Shown: positions 49,120 through 58,977 of the stretch, piece after piece
Layout: each line of letters starts with the position of its first letter
Position numbering within the stretch: the stretch's first letter is position 1
From: Marivirga salinae
GTDB lineage: Bacteria; Bacteroidota; Bacteroidia; Cytophagales; Cyclobacteriaceae
Length of the DNA: 64,000 bases
Assembly: GCF_030503855.1 (NCBI RefSeq)
Contig: NZ_CP129971.1
Location: 3,596,001 to 3,660,000, forward strand
Direction: 5' to 3'
The notes under the pieces: model-generated
Database searches by the model: none
Told to the model about the DNA's origin: nothing
Seen by the model: only the letters and a program-made list of their open reading frames with translations
Program-made: the position numbers and the translations under genes

Positions 49120-50916
49120 TTATTTCGACATTCTTTTACGCTCGTTTTCGTCAAGATAGATTTTACGCATTCTGATGCTTTTTGGCGTTACTTCCAAATA
49201 CTCATCTTTCTGAATAAATTCCATAGCCTCCTCTAATGAGAAATTGATTTTCGGAGCAATTCTCATTGCGTCATCAGTACCTGATTTACGCATATTGGTT
49301 AACTGCTTTCCTTTATTGATATTCACATCCAAATCATTATCTCTTGAGTGCTGACCAATAACCTGACCTTTGTAGATCACATCACCCGGATCAACGAAGA
49401 ACACACCTCTGTCTTGCAATCTATTGATCGCAAATGCTGTAGAAGCTCCCTCCTCCATGGAAATTAGTGATCCTTTGTTCCTTTCAGGAATATGTCCTTT
49501 ATATGGAGCATATTCTTTATATCTATGATTCATTACAGCTTCTCCAGCTGTAGCAGTCATCATGTTATTTCTTAGGCCTATAATACCTCGTGCTGGGATT
49601 TCAAATTCCAAATGCTGAACATCACCTTTTGGCTCCATCACTAACAATTCACCTTTTCTTTGGGTCACTAACTCAATAGCTTTACCTGAAACATCATCTG
49701 GCACATCAATAACCATATGCTCAATTGGCTCACAACGAACACCATCAATTTCTTTATATAATACTTGTGGCTGACCTACTTGCAATTCATAGCCTTCTCT
49801 TCTCATGGTTTCAATCAAGACAGACAAGTGCAAAATACCTCTACCGTAAACCAAGAATCGATCTTCAGAATCTGTAGATTCTACACGCAAGGCCAGGTTT
49901 TTCTCAGTCTCTTTCATCAAACGATCACGCAAATGACGAGAAGTAACGAATTTACCTTCTTTACCAAAGAATGGAGAGTTGTTGATAGTGAAAAGCATAC
50001 TCATGGTAGGCTCATCAATAGAAATTCTTGGTAATGGCTCTGGATTTTCAGGATCAGTTACCGTATCTCCAATATCAAAACCCTCTAAACCAATGATTGC
50101 ACAAAGATCTCCTGAATGTACTTCCTCCACTCTCTTTCTTGCTAAGCCTTCGAAAGTATGCAATTCTTTGATTCTCATTTTCTTAACAGAACCGTCCTTT
50201 TTACATAGACCTATTTGCATGCCTTCTTTCAAGGTACCTTGGTATAACCTTCCAATAGCAATTCGCCCTACGAAAGATGAATAATCCAAAGATACAATCT
50301 GTAATTTAGGGATACCTTCTTTAACAGGTGCTGCAGGGATTGTTTTAATGATTTCATCCAAAAGAGGGAAAACATTATCAGTCTGCTCTTTCCAATCAGT
50401 GCTCATCCAACCGTTTTTACTTGAACCGTAAATGGTTTGGAAGTCTAGCTGATCTTCAGTAGCATCTAAGTTGAACATTAAATCGAAAACTTGCTCGTGC
50501 ACTTCATCAGGACGACAGTTTTCTTTATCCACTTTATTGACTACAACAATTGGCTTCAAGCCTAAGTCTAATGCTTTTCCTAATACAAAACGAGTTTGTG
50601 GCATTGGTCCTTCAAAGGCATCCACTAAAAGCAAAACACCATCGGCCATTTTCAAAACTCGCTCTACTTCTCCTCCAAAGTCAGAGTGACCAGGAGTGTC
50701 AATAATATTAATCTTAACCCCGTTATAAGTAACGGAAACGTTTTTACTCAAAATGGTAATTCCACGCTCTCTTTCTAGATCATTATTATCTAAAATTAAT
50801 TCGTCTGATTCCGTTCCTTCACGAAATTCCTGACAAGCATAGATAATTTTGTCAACCAAAGTAGTTTTACCGTGGTCAACGTGGGCAATAATCGCCACAT
50901 TTCTAATTTCTGACAT
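49120..50916 (-). CDS. typA: Translational GTPase TypA/BipA
   Basis: This is a 598-residue ribosome-associated GTPase of the EF-G superfamily. G1 AHVDHGKTTL (11-20), switch I RGITILSKN, G3 DTPGHSDFGGEV, G4 NKVDKENCRP and the C-terminal BipA-specific domain (RGIIGLRNNMMTATAGEAVM, YKGHIPERNKGSLISMEEG) are intact. It is involved in ribosome assembly and stress or cold adaptation. It is monocistronic with a clear terminator. Confidence 0.97.
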   Translation of the reverse strand: MSEIRNVAIIAHVDHGKTTLVDKIIYACQEFREGTESDELILDNNDLERERGITILSKNVSVTYNGVKINIIDTPGHSDFGGEVERVLKMADGVLLLVDAFEGPMPQTRFVLGKALDLGLKPIVVVNKVDKENCRPDEVHEQVFDLMFNLDATEDQLDFQTIYGSSKNGWMSTDWKEQTDNVFPLLDEIIKTIPAAPVKEGIPKLQIVSLDYSSFVGRIAIGRLYQGTLKEGMQIGLCKKDGSVKKMRIKELHTFEGLARKRVEEVHSGDLCAIIGLEGFDIGDTVTDPENPEPLPRISIDEPTMSMLFTINNSPFFGKEGKFVTSRHLRDRLMKETEKNLALRVESTDSEDRFLVYGRGILHLSVLIETMRREGYELQVGQPQVLYKEIDGVRCEPIEHMVIDVPDDVSGKAIELVTQRKGELLVMEPKGDVQHLEFEIPARGIIGLRNNMMTATAGEAVMNHRYKEYAPYKGHIPERNKGSLISMEEGASTAFAINRLQDRGVFFVDPGDVIYKGQVIGQHSRDNDLDVNINKGKQLTNMRKSGTDDAMRIAPKINFSLEEAMEFIQKDEYLEVTPKSIRMRKIYLDENERKRMSK

Positions 50917-51142
50917 CTAAATAATATAAATAAATTAACTGATATTCAATTAGTTAATACTATTATTAAAAAGTTTCAACTAATCAAGTTGCAAAGGTAA
51001 GTAAAATAGTTTGCGGGATAATGCTTTTAGAAAAATATTAATGATTCCGTAATCTAATATCTTACCTAAACAGTCCTGCAATTACTAACGTAATGAAATC
51101 TTAATTACAACCATTGCAACTCTTGCTAAACTACAAAATTGA

Positions 51143-52015
51143 TTACTTACCCGGAAATATTTCTAAAGCCAACCTCTGAGCCTCAGAAAATGCTTCTTGA
51201 TTTATCCCTAAATCAATATTATTTTGGTTGAAATAAGCTACCATATCTTCAGTTACCATATTGCCTACCAAATCATCCTTTGCCATAGGACAGCCACCAA
51301 ATCCTTTTATGGCTCCATCAAATCTTCTGCAACCAGCTTTATAAGCCGCTTCTACCTTCTCCCAAATCGTAGCAGGATTACTGTGTAGATGCGCTCCGAA
51401 CTCTATATGCGAATATTCAGGAATCAACTGCTCAAAAATCCATGAAATATTATCTGGATTGGAGACTCCAATTGTATCAGAAAGCGAAATTACTTTCACA
51501 TCAATTTTATCTAATTTCTCTACAAATTCCTGTACAAATCCTGCGTCATACGGATCTCCATAAGGATTCCCAAAACCCATAGAAAGGTAAACCACCAAGG
51601 TTTTCCCGTTTGCAATTGTGAGTCCTTGAATTTCAGATAAATCTTCCATGGCGGTAGCAATTGAGCGTTTGGTATTGCGCTGCTGAAATGTTTCCGATAA
51701 TGAAAGAGGATACCCCAAATAAGAAATCTGCTCGAACTTCACTGCATCAGAAGCTCCCCTTTGATTTGCAATGATGGCTAATAATTTTGAACTAGATTTT
51801 TGCCAGTCAATTTTATCAAACACTTCAGCGCTATCCCTCATTTGTGGAATGGCCTTAGGTGAAACAAAACTCCCTGCATCAATTGTATCAAACCCCACTG
51901 TGAGCAATTGATTTATATAATTTATTTTTTGCTCGGTAGGAATAAAATCATGCAATCCTTGCATGGCATCTCTTGGGCATTCTATAAGTTTAATGTTTTC
52001 ATTTTTCGTTTCCAT
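51143..52015 (-). CDS. Hydroxymethylglutaryl-CoA lyase family protein
   Basis: This is a 290-residue TIM-barrel enzyme of the DRE-TIM metallolyase superfamily. The first motif is IECPRDAMQG (Arg15, Asp16, Gln19). SFVSPKAIPQM, VISLSDTIGVSNPDNI, GAHLHSNPATIW (metal His pair) and the catalytic loop GFGGCPMAKDDLVGNM follow. This fits HMG-CoA lyase, which splits HMG-CoA to acetyl-CoA and acetoacetate in leucine degradation. It stands alone, and related hydroxyacyl-CoA or citramalate-type activity cannot be excluded. Confidence 0.85.
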   Translation of the reverse strand: METKNENIKLIECPRDAMQGLHDFIPTEQKINYINQLLTVGFDTIDAGSFVSPKAIPQMRDSAEVFDKIDWQKSSSKLLAIIANQRGASDAVKFEQISYLGYPLSLSETFQQRNTKRSIATAMEDLSEIQGLTIANGKTLVVYLSMGFGNPYGDPYDAGFVQEFVEKLDKIDVKVISLSDTIGVSNPDNISWIFEQLIPEYSHIEFGAHLHSNPATIWEKVEAAYKAGCRRFDGAIKGFGGCPMAKDDLVGNMVTEDMVAYFNQNNIDLGINQEAFSEAQRLALEIFPGK

Positions 52016-52155
52016 ATTCCAAAGCTAAGCAATAGGATTTTTAGCTAAAAGAATTATTTATTAGGATTGAATTTTCATTAAAGATAAATCATAAGTATAA
52101 TAGCAGTTTATTAAATGCATCTTCTTAATTTTCAGCTTCGAATTAAAAAATATCC

Positions 52156-53640
52156 GTGGGAGTTATCATCAAACAAAGTGCTTATGCCTCTATCATCAAC
52201 TACATTGGAGTTGCAATAGGTGCTGTCAATATGATATTTCTTTTCCCTGAATTCTTGAGCAAAGAAGAATTAGGCCTTACCAAAGCAATGATTTCTATGG
52301 CTGTTATATTATCTCCATTTGCTCAAGTAGGACTTGCTAGAAGCACTCTAAGATATTTCCCAAGGTTTAATAAAGGACCCAATTCATCAGGCAGGTTTTT
52401 TACTTTCGTGTTGATCATGGCTTTCTTCACTATTACCCTCTTTATTGGCTTTTTTCAATTAATTGACCAATGGATTTTTGAGTTTTTTGAAAAGAATGCG
52501 CCTGAGTTAATCCATCAATATTGGTTGATTATCATTTTGGCTGCTATTATGGTTTATATCTCCATATTTGAAGCCTATTTCAAAGCGCAGTTAAATGTGG
52601 TGATCCCAACCTTTATAAGGGAATTTCTATTGCGGATATTAAGCAGTTTATTAGCTTTTATTTATTTCTTAGATGTCATTTCCTTTGAATGGTTTTTAAG
52701 ATTCTCAATCGCTACATATGCGTTTAGTCTTTTATTGATGATATTAATATTATTATTCAAAGGGCAATTACGATTCGATTTTTCAATCTTCCATCTCAAA
52801 AAATCTTTCATTAAAGAAATGATGAAATATATGGTTTTTATTATGGCGGGTGCTGTGGGTTCAGTTATTGTTTTACAAATTGATCAACTAATGGTAACAG
52901 GATTTCTTGGGTTAAAAGAAAATGCCGTTTATGTTATTGCTTTTTTTATGGGAACCGTAATTGAGATTCCTAGGCGGAGTATTTCACAAATGTCTGATGC
53001 TATTATTGCCAATGCCTTTGAAAATGAAAGACTAGATGAGATCAAAAAGATCTATAAGCAAAGCAGTATCAATCAGCTAATTTTAGGGAGCTTTGTGTTT
53101 ATATTGGTAGTAATCAACTTAGATAATATCTATGCCATTATGCCATCCGGGGATGATTATTCAAGTGGGAAACTAATTGTTATTATTATTGGACTGAGTA
53201 AGCTTATTAATATGGGATTTGGGGTTAATTCAGAAATCATTATTTCTTCAAAACACTATAAAAGTAATATCTATTTTGTATTGATTTTAGCGACATTAAC
53301 TATTGGGCTTAACGTTATATTAATTCCGAAATATGGATTAACAGGTGCTGCACTAGCGACTTTTGCATCCGTATTTTTATTTAATTTAATCAAGATGATT
53401 TATATCTATTACAAATTACAATTTCATCCGTTTTCTATTCATACTTTAAGTGCCGTGCTGCTGTCTGGATTATGTTTTTTTATAGTGAGTATAGTCCCCC
53501 AATTCTCTAACCCAATTTTAAATGGAGCTTATTTGTCAATCCTCACGGTTATGATTTTTGGTTTATTGATGCTGTTTTTTAAACCTTCAAAAGAAATCAC
53601 TAAAATAATTCAGCCGATTAGAGATAAGTTTAACCTTTAA
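52156..53640 (+). CDS. Polysaccharide flippase (Wzx/MATE-like)
   Basis: This is a 494-residue integral membrane protein with about 14 helices, starting from GTG 52156 (VGVIIKQSAYASIINYIG). The pattern of paired helices, the internal VLQIDQLMVTGFLG segment and the LIPKYGLTGAALATFASVF segment near the end are typical of the polysaccharide exporter/flippase family (PST/MOP). It probably moves lipid-linked sugars across the inner membrane. It converges with a DegT aminotransferase gene (11-bp tail overlap) that may supply amino sugars for the same glycan. Confidence 0.88.
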   Translation: MGVIIKQSAYASIINYIGVAIGAVNMIFLFPEFLSKEELGLTKAMISMAVILSPFAQVGLARSTLRYFPRFNKGPNSSGRFFTFVLIMAFFTITLFIGFFQLIDQWIFEFFEKNAPELIHQYWLIIILAAIMVYISIFEAYFKAQLNVVIPTFIREFLLRILSSLLAFIYFLDVISFEWFLRFSIATYAFSLLLMILILLFKGQLRFDFSIFHLKKSFIKEMMKYMVFIMAGAVGSVIVLQIDQLMVTGFLGLKENAVYVIAFFMGTVIEIPRRSISQMSDAIIANAFENERLDEIKKIYKQSSINQLILGSFVFILVVINLDNIYAIMPSGDDYSSGKLIVIIIGLSKLINMGFGVNSEIIISSKHYKSNIYFVLILATLTIGLNVILIPKYGLTGAALATFASVFLFNLIKMIYIYYKLQFHPFSIHTLSAVLLSGLCFFIVSIVPQFSNPILNGAYLSILTVMIFGLLMLFFKPSKEITKIIQPIRDKFNL

Positions 53641-54715
53641 AAAAAGCTTTCACATTTTCAGCTACATATTCTATTTCTTCTTCGGAGTGATTAGGGTGAA
53701 TAGGAAGAGATAAAACCATTTTAGAAGCTTTGGAGGCGTTATAGAAATTCTCTTTTATTTCAAATACTTTCATATCCGAAAGTGCAGCTGGATAATGAAT
53801 ATCAGTTTCAATTCCTTTTTCTAATAGAAACTTCTGAAGTTCATCTCTCCTATCTGTTCTTATTACAAACTGATGATAAACATGACCATCTGTTTTAGGG
53901 GGTAGAATACAATCGGTATCAGCCAATATATTATAATAAATAGCTGCTAACTTTTGTCTTTTTTCATTATCAGAATCAAGGAAAGGGAGATTAGCACATA
54001 AAACAGCGGCTTGAACTTCATCCATTCTGCTATTTCTTCCTAATTGTAGATGCTCATTACGAGTTTGCTGACCATGATTAGCCCACAGAAGGCACTTTTT
54101 AGCTAGTTTTTCATCATTTGTAGCAATAGCACCTGCATCACCCAAAGCAGCTAAATTTTTGGTGGGATAAAAACTGAAAGCTGTAACGTCTCCAAATGTC
54201 CCAGCCAGTTTTCCATTTAATGTTGCCCCGTGAGCTTGTGCACAATCTTCTATCAATACAACATTATACTTGGCGCAGATAGAAACTATCTTTTCAATTT
54301 CAGGATGAACCAACCCAAATAAGTGAGGTAGAATTAATGCTTTGGTGTTATCATTAATCTTTTTCTCTAAATCAGAAAATTGGATTCCGAAATGGATGAT
54401 ATCAATATCGCAAAACACCACTTTTGCCCCCACTAATTGGATGACTGAAGAATCAGAAAACCAACTAAAAGCTGTAGTTATCACTTCATCGTCTTGCTTT
54501 ATTCCCAAACTTCTCAATATTATTTCCAAAGCATCGGTACAATTTGCAGTAGGTATGATATGTTGAAGCTTTAAATATTTCGAGAATTCTTCCTTAAATC
54601 TGACCAAATAATCGCCATTCATCATGACTCCCTTATCTAATACATCATCTATTACCGCTTTTACTTCTTGACGGATAGGCGTTAACTTTAAAAAAGGAAC
54701 TGATTCAATCATCAT
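53630..54715 (-). CDS. DegT/DnrJ/EryC1/StrS-type sugar aminotransferase
   Basis: This is a 361-residue PLP enzyme that aminates nucleotide-keto-sugars. The PLP lysine lies in SFYPTKNLAALGDAGA, and LIEDCAQAHGATLNGKLAGT, FSWFSDSSVIQLVGA and NSRMDEVQAAVL are characteristic. Full family length. The last 11 bp overlap the flippase gene tail-to-tail. It may contribute an amino sugar to a surface polysaccharide, but no other glycan genes are near. Confidence 0.9.
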   Translation of the reverse strand: MMIESVPFLKLTPIRQEVKAVIDDVLDKGVMMNGDYLVRFKEEFSKYLKLQHIIPTANCTDALEIILRSLGIKQDDEVITTAFSWFSDSSVIQLVGAKVVFCDIDIIHFGIQFSDLEKKINDNTKALILPHLFGLVHPEIEKIVSICAKYNVVLIEDCAQAHGATLNGKLAGTFGDVTAFSFYPTKNLAALGDAGAIATNDEKLAKKCLLWANHGQQTRNEHLQLGRNSRMDEVQAAVLCANLPFLDSDNEKRQKLAAIYYNILADTDCILPPKTDGHVYHQFVIRTDRRDELQKFLLEKGIETDIHYPAALSDMKVFEIKENFYNASKASKMVLSLPIHPNHSEEEIEYVAENVKAFFKG

Positions 54716-54893
54716 ATCGTAATTTATGATTAGTATTTATTTCAAATATATAGTGATTTTTATTTGCATTAACAGCATCGCTTTTCCAATTTTAAATTTG
54801 ATTTAGAAGTGATTGAGCAATAAAAATCATTAAATTGAACTTATATTATTAATATTTCAAAGATTGAAATTTTTACTTAAAAATAAGCCATAA

Positions 54894-55865
54894 ATGAAGA
54901 AAGTAGCAATAATGACCTCTGGTGGTGATGCACCTGGCATGAATGCATGCCTAAGGGCAGCTGTAAGAGGCGCGGTATATCATGGAGTAGAAATGTATGG
55001 AATATATAGAGGTTATGACGGAATGATTGAAGGTGACATCATTAAAATGAATTCTCATTCTGTAAGTAATATAATTCAAAAAGGAGGGACAATTCTGAAG
55101 TCTGCTAGAAGTGAAGAATTTAAGACCAAAGAAGGAAGAAAAAAAGCTTTTGAGAATTTACAAAAACACGGTATTGAAGGTTTAATCACAATTGGTGGAG
55201 ATGGAACTTTCACTGGAGCCAAAATTTTCTACGAGGAATATGGAATTCCTACGGTTGGTGCTCCTGGCACTATTGATAATGATCTATACGGAACTGATTA
55301 TACCATAGGATTTGATACAGCAGTCAATACAGCTTTAGGTGCGATAGACAAAATACGAGATACGGCAGATTCTCACAACCGCCTCTTCTTTATTGAAGTA
55401 ATGGGAAGAGATTCTGGTTATATAGCTATTCGTTCAGGTATTGGTGGGGGCGCTGAATTAGTAATGGTTCCGGAGACTTCAACTAGCATCAATGAAGTAA
55501 TTAGCACTTTGAGAGATGGATGGGCTCGTGACAAAACCTCCTCAATCGTAGTGGTTGCAGAAGGAGACGAAGAAGGAAATGCCATGGAAATAGCTGCAAA
55601 GGTAAAAAAGGAACTCAGTCAGAAGGATATTAAGGTTTCCATTTTAGGACATATACAACGAGGTGGCTCACCTAGTGCTCAAGATAGAATTCTTGCCAGC
55701 AGATTAGGATTGGGAGCATTAGAAGGCTTAATGAAAGGTGAAAAAAATGTAATGGCTGGAATTATCAATGATAAATTGGTTTATACTTCTTTTGAGGACA
55801 GTATCACCAAAAACAAGCCTCTAAACCAGGAATTAATTCATATGGTTAAGGTGTTGAGCGTCTAA
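54894..55865 (+). CDS. pfkA: 6-phosphofructokinase
   Basis: This is a 323-residue ATP-dependent phosphofructokinase. ATP-binding TSGGDAPGMNACLRAAVRG, catalytic PGTIDNDLYGTDYTIGFDTA, the fructose-6-phosphate loop MGRDSGYIAIRSGI and C-terminal GHIQRGGSPSAQDRILASRL are intact. It commits fructose-6-phosphate to glycolysis. The GGD triple (Gly-Gly-Asp) at positions 10-12 suggests ATP rather than pyrophosphate use. It is likely monocistronic. Confidence 0.97.
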   Translation: MKKVAIMTSGGDAPGMNACLRAAVRGAVYHGVEMYGIYRGYDGMIEGDIIKMNSHSVSNIIQKGGTILKSARSEEFKTKEGRKKAFENLQKHGIEGLITIGGDGTFTGAKIFYEEYGIPTVGAPGTIDNDLYGTDYTIGFDTAVNTALGAIDKIRDTADSHNRLFFIEVMGRDSGYIAIRSGIGGGAELVMVPETSTSINEVISTLRDGWARDKTSSIVVVAEGDEEGNAMEIAAKVKKELSQKDIKVSILGHIQRGGSPSAQDRILASRLGLGALEGLMKGEKNVMAGIINDKLVYTSFEDSITKNKPLNQELIHMVKVLSV

Positions 55866-55976
55866 TTTCCTTGAAAAAAACATAGAATTGACTATTCAAG
55901 AAACTATTATAATTATTTAACGCTCATACAAGCTTAAAGGAAACCAAAATTAAGAATCCATATAACTGGGGGAAAA

Positions 55977-56966
55977 ATGGAATTAAAAACTACACTTGAA
56001 ATAAAGCCAACTGAAGAAAAAATCCATCCGCACGATAGGATTACTTCTATTGGGAGTTGCTTTGCAGATCACATTGGCAGTCGCTTTGAAGAAATGAAAA
56101 TGGATATATTAAGTAATCCTTATGGGATTATTTACAACCCGATTTCTCAGATGCGATTGATTAAAGCTGCATTAAATGAAGAAGATCTCAATGAAGAACA
56201 CATCATTGAAAACCGGGATATTTACAACCATTTAGATGCACATTCAATTTTTGGAAAGAAAAATCTGATTGAACTTAAAGATGGAATTAGGGAAGCTTCT
56301 ACAAAGCTAAAAGAGTATTTGGAAAGCTCTAAAGTTCTGATTTTAACTTTTGGCACCGCTTGGGTATATCGCTATGAAAAAACTCAACAAATCATAGCAA
56401 ACTGCCACAAACTGCCCTCTCAAAATTTCCAAAAGGAATTACTTGAATTGGATGACATAGTGAATGAAGTTACTTCAACTTTAAAATTCCTCAAAGAAAG
56501 AAATCCTGCACTTAGAATAATATTGACTGTGAGTCCAGTTCGTCATATTAAAGATGGGATACCCGAAAACAGTTTAAGTAAGGCTATTTTGCGATTAGCT
56601 ACTAATAAAATTAAGAAAGCCATCGACAAAACTTATTATTTCCCTGCATTCGAATTAATGATGGATGATTTAAGGGATTATCGTTTCTATGCTGAAGATA
56701 TGATTCACCCGAATAATATGGCAAGAAATTTTATTTGGCAACGTTTTAGAGAAACCTTCTTTTCAGAACCGCTTTTTGCCTATTGCGATAAATGGCAATC
56801 TATTAAAAATGATTTAAATCACAGGGTTATGAATCCAGGTTCGGAAGAACATGTCCAGTTTTTAGAAGCCTTACAGAAAAAGTTAAACCGATTTTCGGTT
56901 ATGGGCAATGTAGAAGAGGAAATAAAACATGTTGAAAAAGAATTAGAAAATGCCAAAAGCCAATAA
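55977..56966 (+). CDS. GSCFA-domain protein
   Basis: This is a 329-residue cytosolic protein that carries the family signature [20 protein letters not shown] (residues 23-42) and [35 protein letters not shown] and [20 protein letters not shown] follow. GSCFA proteins belong to the SGNH-hydrolase-like superfamily; the Ser in GSCFA and the C-terminal DMIHPN segment (Asp, His) could form the active site. The substrate is unknown. The stop overlaps the YyaL-type gene by 17 bp, so the three genes to priA form one operon. Confidence 0.9.
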   Translation: MELKTTLEIKPTEEKIHPHDRITSIGSCFADHIGSRFEEMKMDILSNPYGIIYNPISQMRLIKAALNEEDLNEEHIIENRDIYNHLDAHSIFGKKNLIELKDGIREASTKLKEYLESSKVLILTFGTAWVYRYEKTQQIIANCHKLPSQNFQKELLELDDIVNEVTSTLKFLKERNPALRIILTVSPVRHIKDGIPENSLSKAILRLATNKIKKAIDKTYYFPAFELMMDDLRDYRFYAEDMIHPNNMARNFIWQRFRETFFSEPLFAYCDKWQSIKNDLNHRVMNPGSEEHVQFLEALQKKLNRFSVMGNVEEEIKHVEKELENAKSQ

Positions 56967-58977
56967 ACTCATTCACGAAAGCAGTCCTTATTTATTACAA
57001 CATGCTAACAACCCAGTTGATTGGCAGCCTTGGGGAGAGGAAGCATTAAATCAAGCCAAAAAAGAGGACAAACTTATTTTATTAAGCATTGGCTATGCAG
57101 CTTGCCATTGGTGTCATGTGATGGAACATGAGAGCTTTGAAGATGAGGAAGTAGCCAATGTGATGAATGAGAATTATGTCTGTATTAAATTAGATCGTGA
57201 AGAAAGGCCTGATATCGACCAAATTTATATGGATGCCATTCAAAATATGGGCTTAAACGGAGGCTGGCCATTGAATATATTTTTGATGCCTAATCAGAAA
57301 CCATTTTATGGTGGCACTTATTTCCCAAAGAATAAATGGCTAGAAATTCTAGACAAAGTTGCAATGGCTTTTCAGAGTAGCAGAAGCCAACTAGAAGAAT
57401 CAGCTGACAAGTTCGCTCAAGCACTAAACGTAACAGATGGAGAAAGACTAAATTTAGGTGCTCTGGAAGCAGAAAAATTTGAACCCAGAATATTATCTGA
57501 AGCCTATCAAAAACTGAGTTCATTCTTCGATTGGGATAATGGCGGAACTTTGGGAGCTCCTAAATTCCCTATGCCTGTCATTTGGCAATTCCTCATGAAA
57601 TACGCCTTCCACAGCCAAAATCCGGAAGCTAAAAAAGCATTAGAATTTACCTTAACTTCAATGGCTGATGGTGGAATCTATGATCAAGTTGGCGGAGGAT
57701 TTGCTCGTTATTCTGTAGATGCGGAATGGTTTGCCCCTCACTTTGAAAAAATGCTTTACGATAATGGACAATTGATAAGCCTTTATGCAGATGCCTTTCG
57801 ATTCACGAAAAATCCTTATTTCAAAGAGATATTTGAGGATAGCATAAGATTTAGCGTAAGGGAAATTATGGATTCATATTGTAGATTCTATTCTGCTTTA
57901 GATGCTGATTCAGAAGGTGAAGAAGGGAAATTCTATACATGGACTTATGATCAACTAATCAAAATATTAGGAGATGATGCCACATCAGTATTAAAATTCT
58001 ACAATGTTAGTGAGACTGGAAATTGGGAAAATGGAAGAAATATATTATTCCGCCACAGCACTATTGAAGATTTTTGTAAGGCTGAGAAACTAGATGCTGA
58101 GAAATTTGAAGAACAACTTCAGTCTGCAAAAGATGAAATACTGAATGCCAGAGAAGAACGAATTAGACCAGCTATGGATGATAAAATTCTCACTGGATGG
58201 AATGCTTTACAAATGCATGGAATATGTGATGCCTATAAAGCACATCAAGATGAAAAGTACAAAGCCATAGCCCAAGACAATTTCGTTTTCTTGAGTGATT
58301 TTGTTTGGGATGGAAATCACTTATTCCGAAGTTTTAAAAATGATCAGGTAAAAATTAAAGCCTATTTAGAGGATTATGCACTCACAATCCAAGCTTCATT
58401 AGCTTTATTTGAGATTACGGCTGATTCAAAGGCTTTAGACTTTGCTGAAACTTTAGCAAATTATACTATCCAGAACTTCTATGATGAAAAGGAAAAACTG
58501 TTTTTCTATACAGATAGATTGAGTGAGGAGCTAATTGCAAGGAAAAAAGAGATCTTTGATAATGTAATTCCTTCTTCTAATTCTGTGATGATTGAAAATC
58601 TGCATTGGTTGGGAATCTTAAAAGGAAATTCTAGTTATACCGAAATATCAGAGCAGATGTTGAAACAAATTCAGCATTTATTGCCAAGAGAACCTAAGTT
58701 TATGGCAAATTATTCTTCAGCTTATGCTTTAAAAGCTTACAGAAGTTATGATATTGTGATTGTCGGAAAGAAAGCAAAAGAACTTCAAAAGGAATTGTGG
58801 AGTCATTATTTGCCCAATACTTTTGTAATGGCTATACCTGAAGAAAGTGACAAACAATTGGTTTGGAAAGGAAAGGAAATCATCAATACCAAAACTACCA
58901 TATATGTTTGCGAGAATAATGCTTGTCAAAAACCTGTTTATTCTGTGGAGGATGCCTTAGATCAAATCAGAAAATGA
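56950..58977 (+). CDS. Thioredoxin-domain / YyaL-type (SPATA20-like) protein
   Basis: This is a 675-residue protein. The N-terminal thioredoxin-like domain (DsbH type) has a CHWCH site at 52-56 (CXXC plus His). The rest is an alpha/alpha-toroid of the six-hairpin glycosidase kind ([61 protein letters not shown]). Members are widespread but their reaction is unknown. It is encoded between GSCFA and priA with short overlaps at both ends. Confidence 0.92.
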   Translation: MPKANKLIHESSPYLLQHANNPVDWQPWGEEALNQAKKEDKLILLSIGYAACHWCHVMEHESFEDEEVANVMNENYVCIKLDREERPDIDQIYMDAIQNMGLNGGWPLNIFLMPNQKPFYGGTYFPKNKWLEILDKVAMAFQSSRSQLEESADKFAQALNVTDGERLNLGALEAEKFEPRILSEAYQKLSSFFDWDNGGTLGAPKFPMPVIWQFLMKYAFHSQNPEAKKALEFTLTSMADGGIYDQVGGGFARYSVDAEWFAPHFEKMLYDNGQLISLYADAFRFTKNPYFKEIFEDSIRFSVREIMDSYCRFYSALDADSEGEEGKFYTWTYDQLIKILGDDATSVLKFYNVSETGNWENGRNILFRHSTIEDFCKAEKLDAEKFEEQLQSAKDEILNAREERIRPAMDDKILTGWNALQMHGICDAYKAHQDEKYKAIAQDNFVFLSDFVWDGNHLFRSFKNDQVKIKAYLEDYALTIQASLALFEITADSKALDFAETLANYTIQNFYDEKEKLFFYTDRLSEELIARKKEIFDNVIPSSNSVMIENLHWLGILKGNSSYTEISEQMLKQIQHLLPREPKFMANYSSAYALKAYRSYDIVIVGKKAKELQKELWSHYLPNTFVMAIPEESDKQLVWKGKEIINTKTTIYVCENNACQKPVYSVEDALDQIRK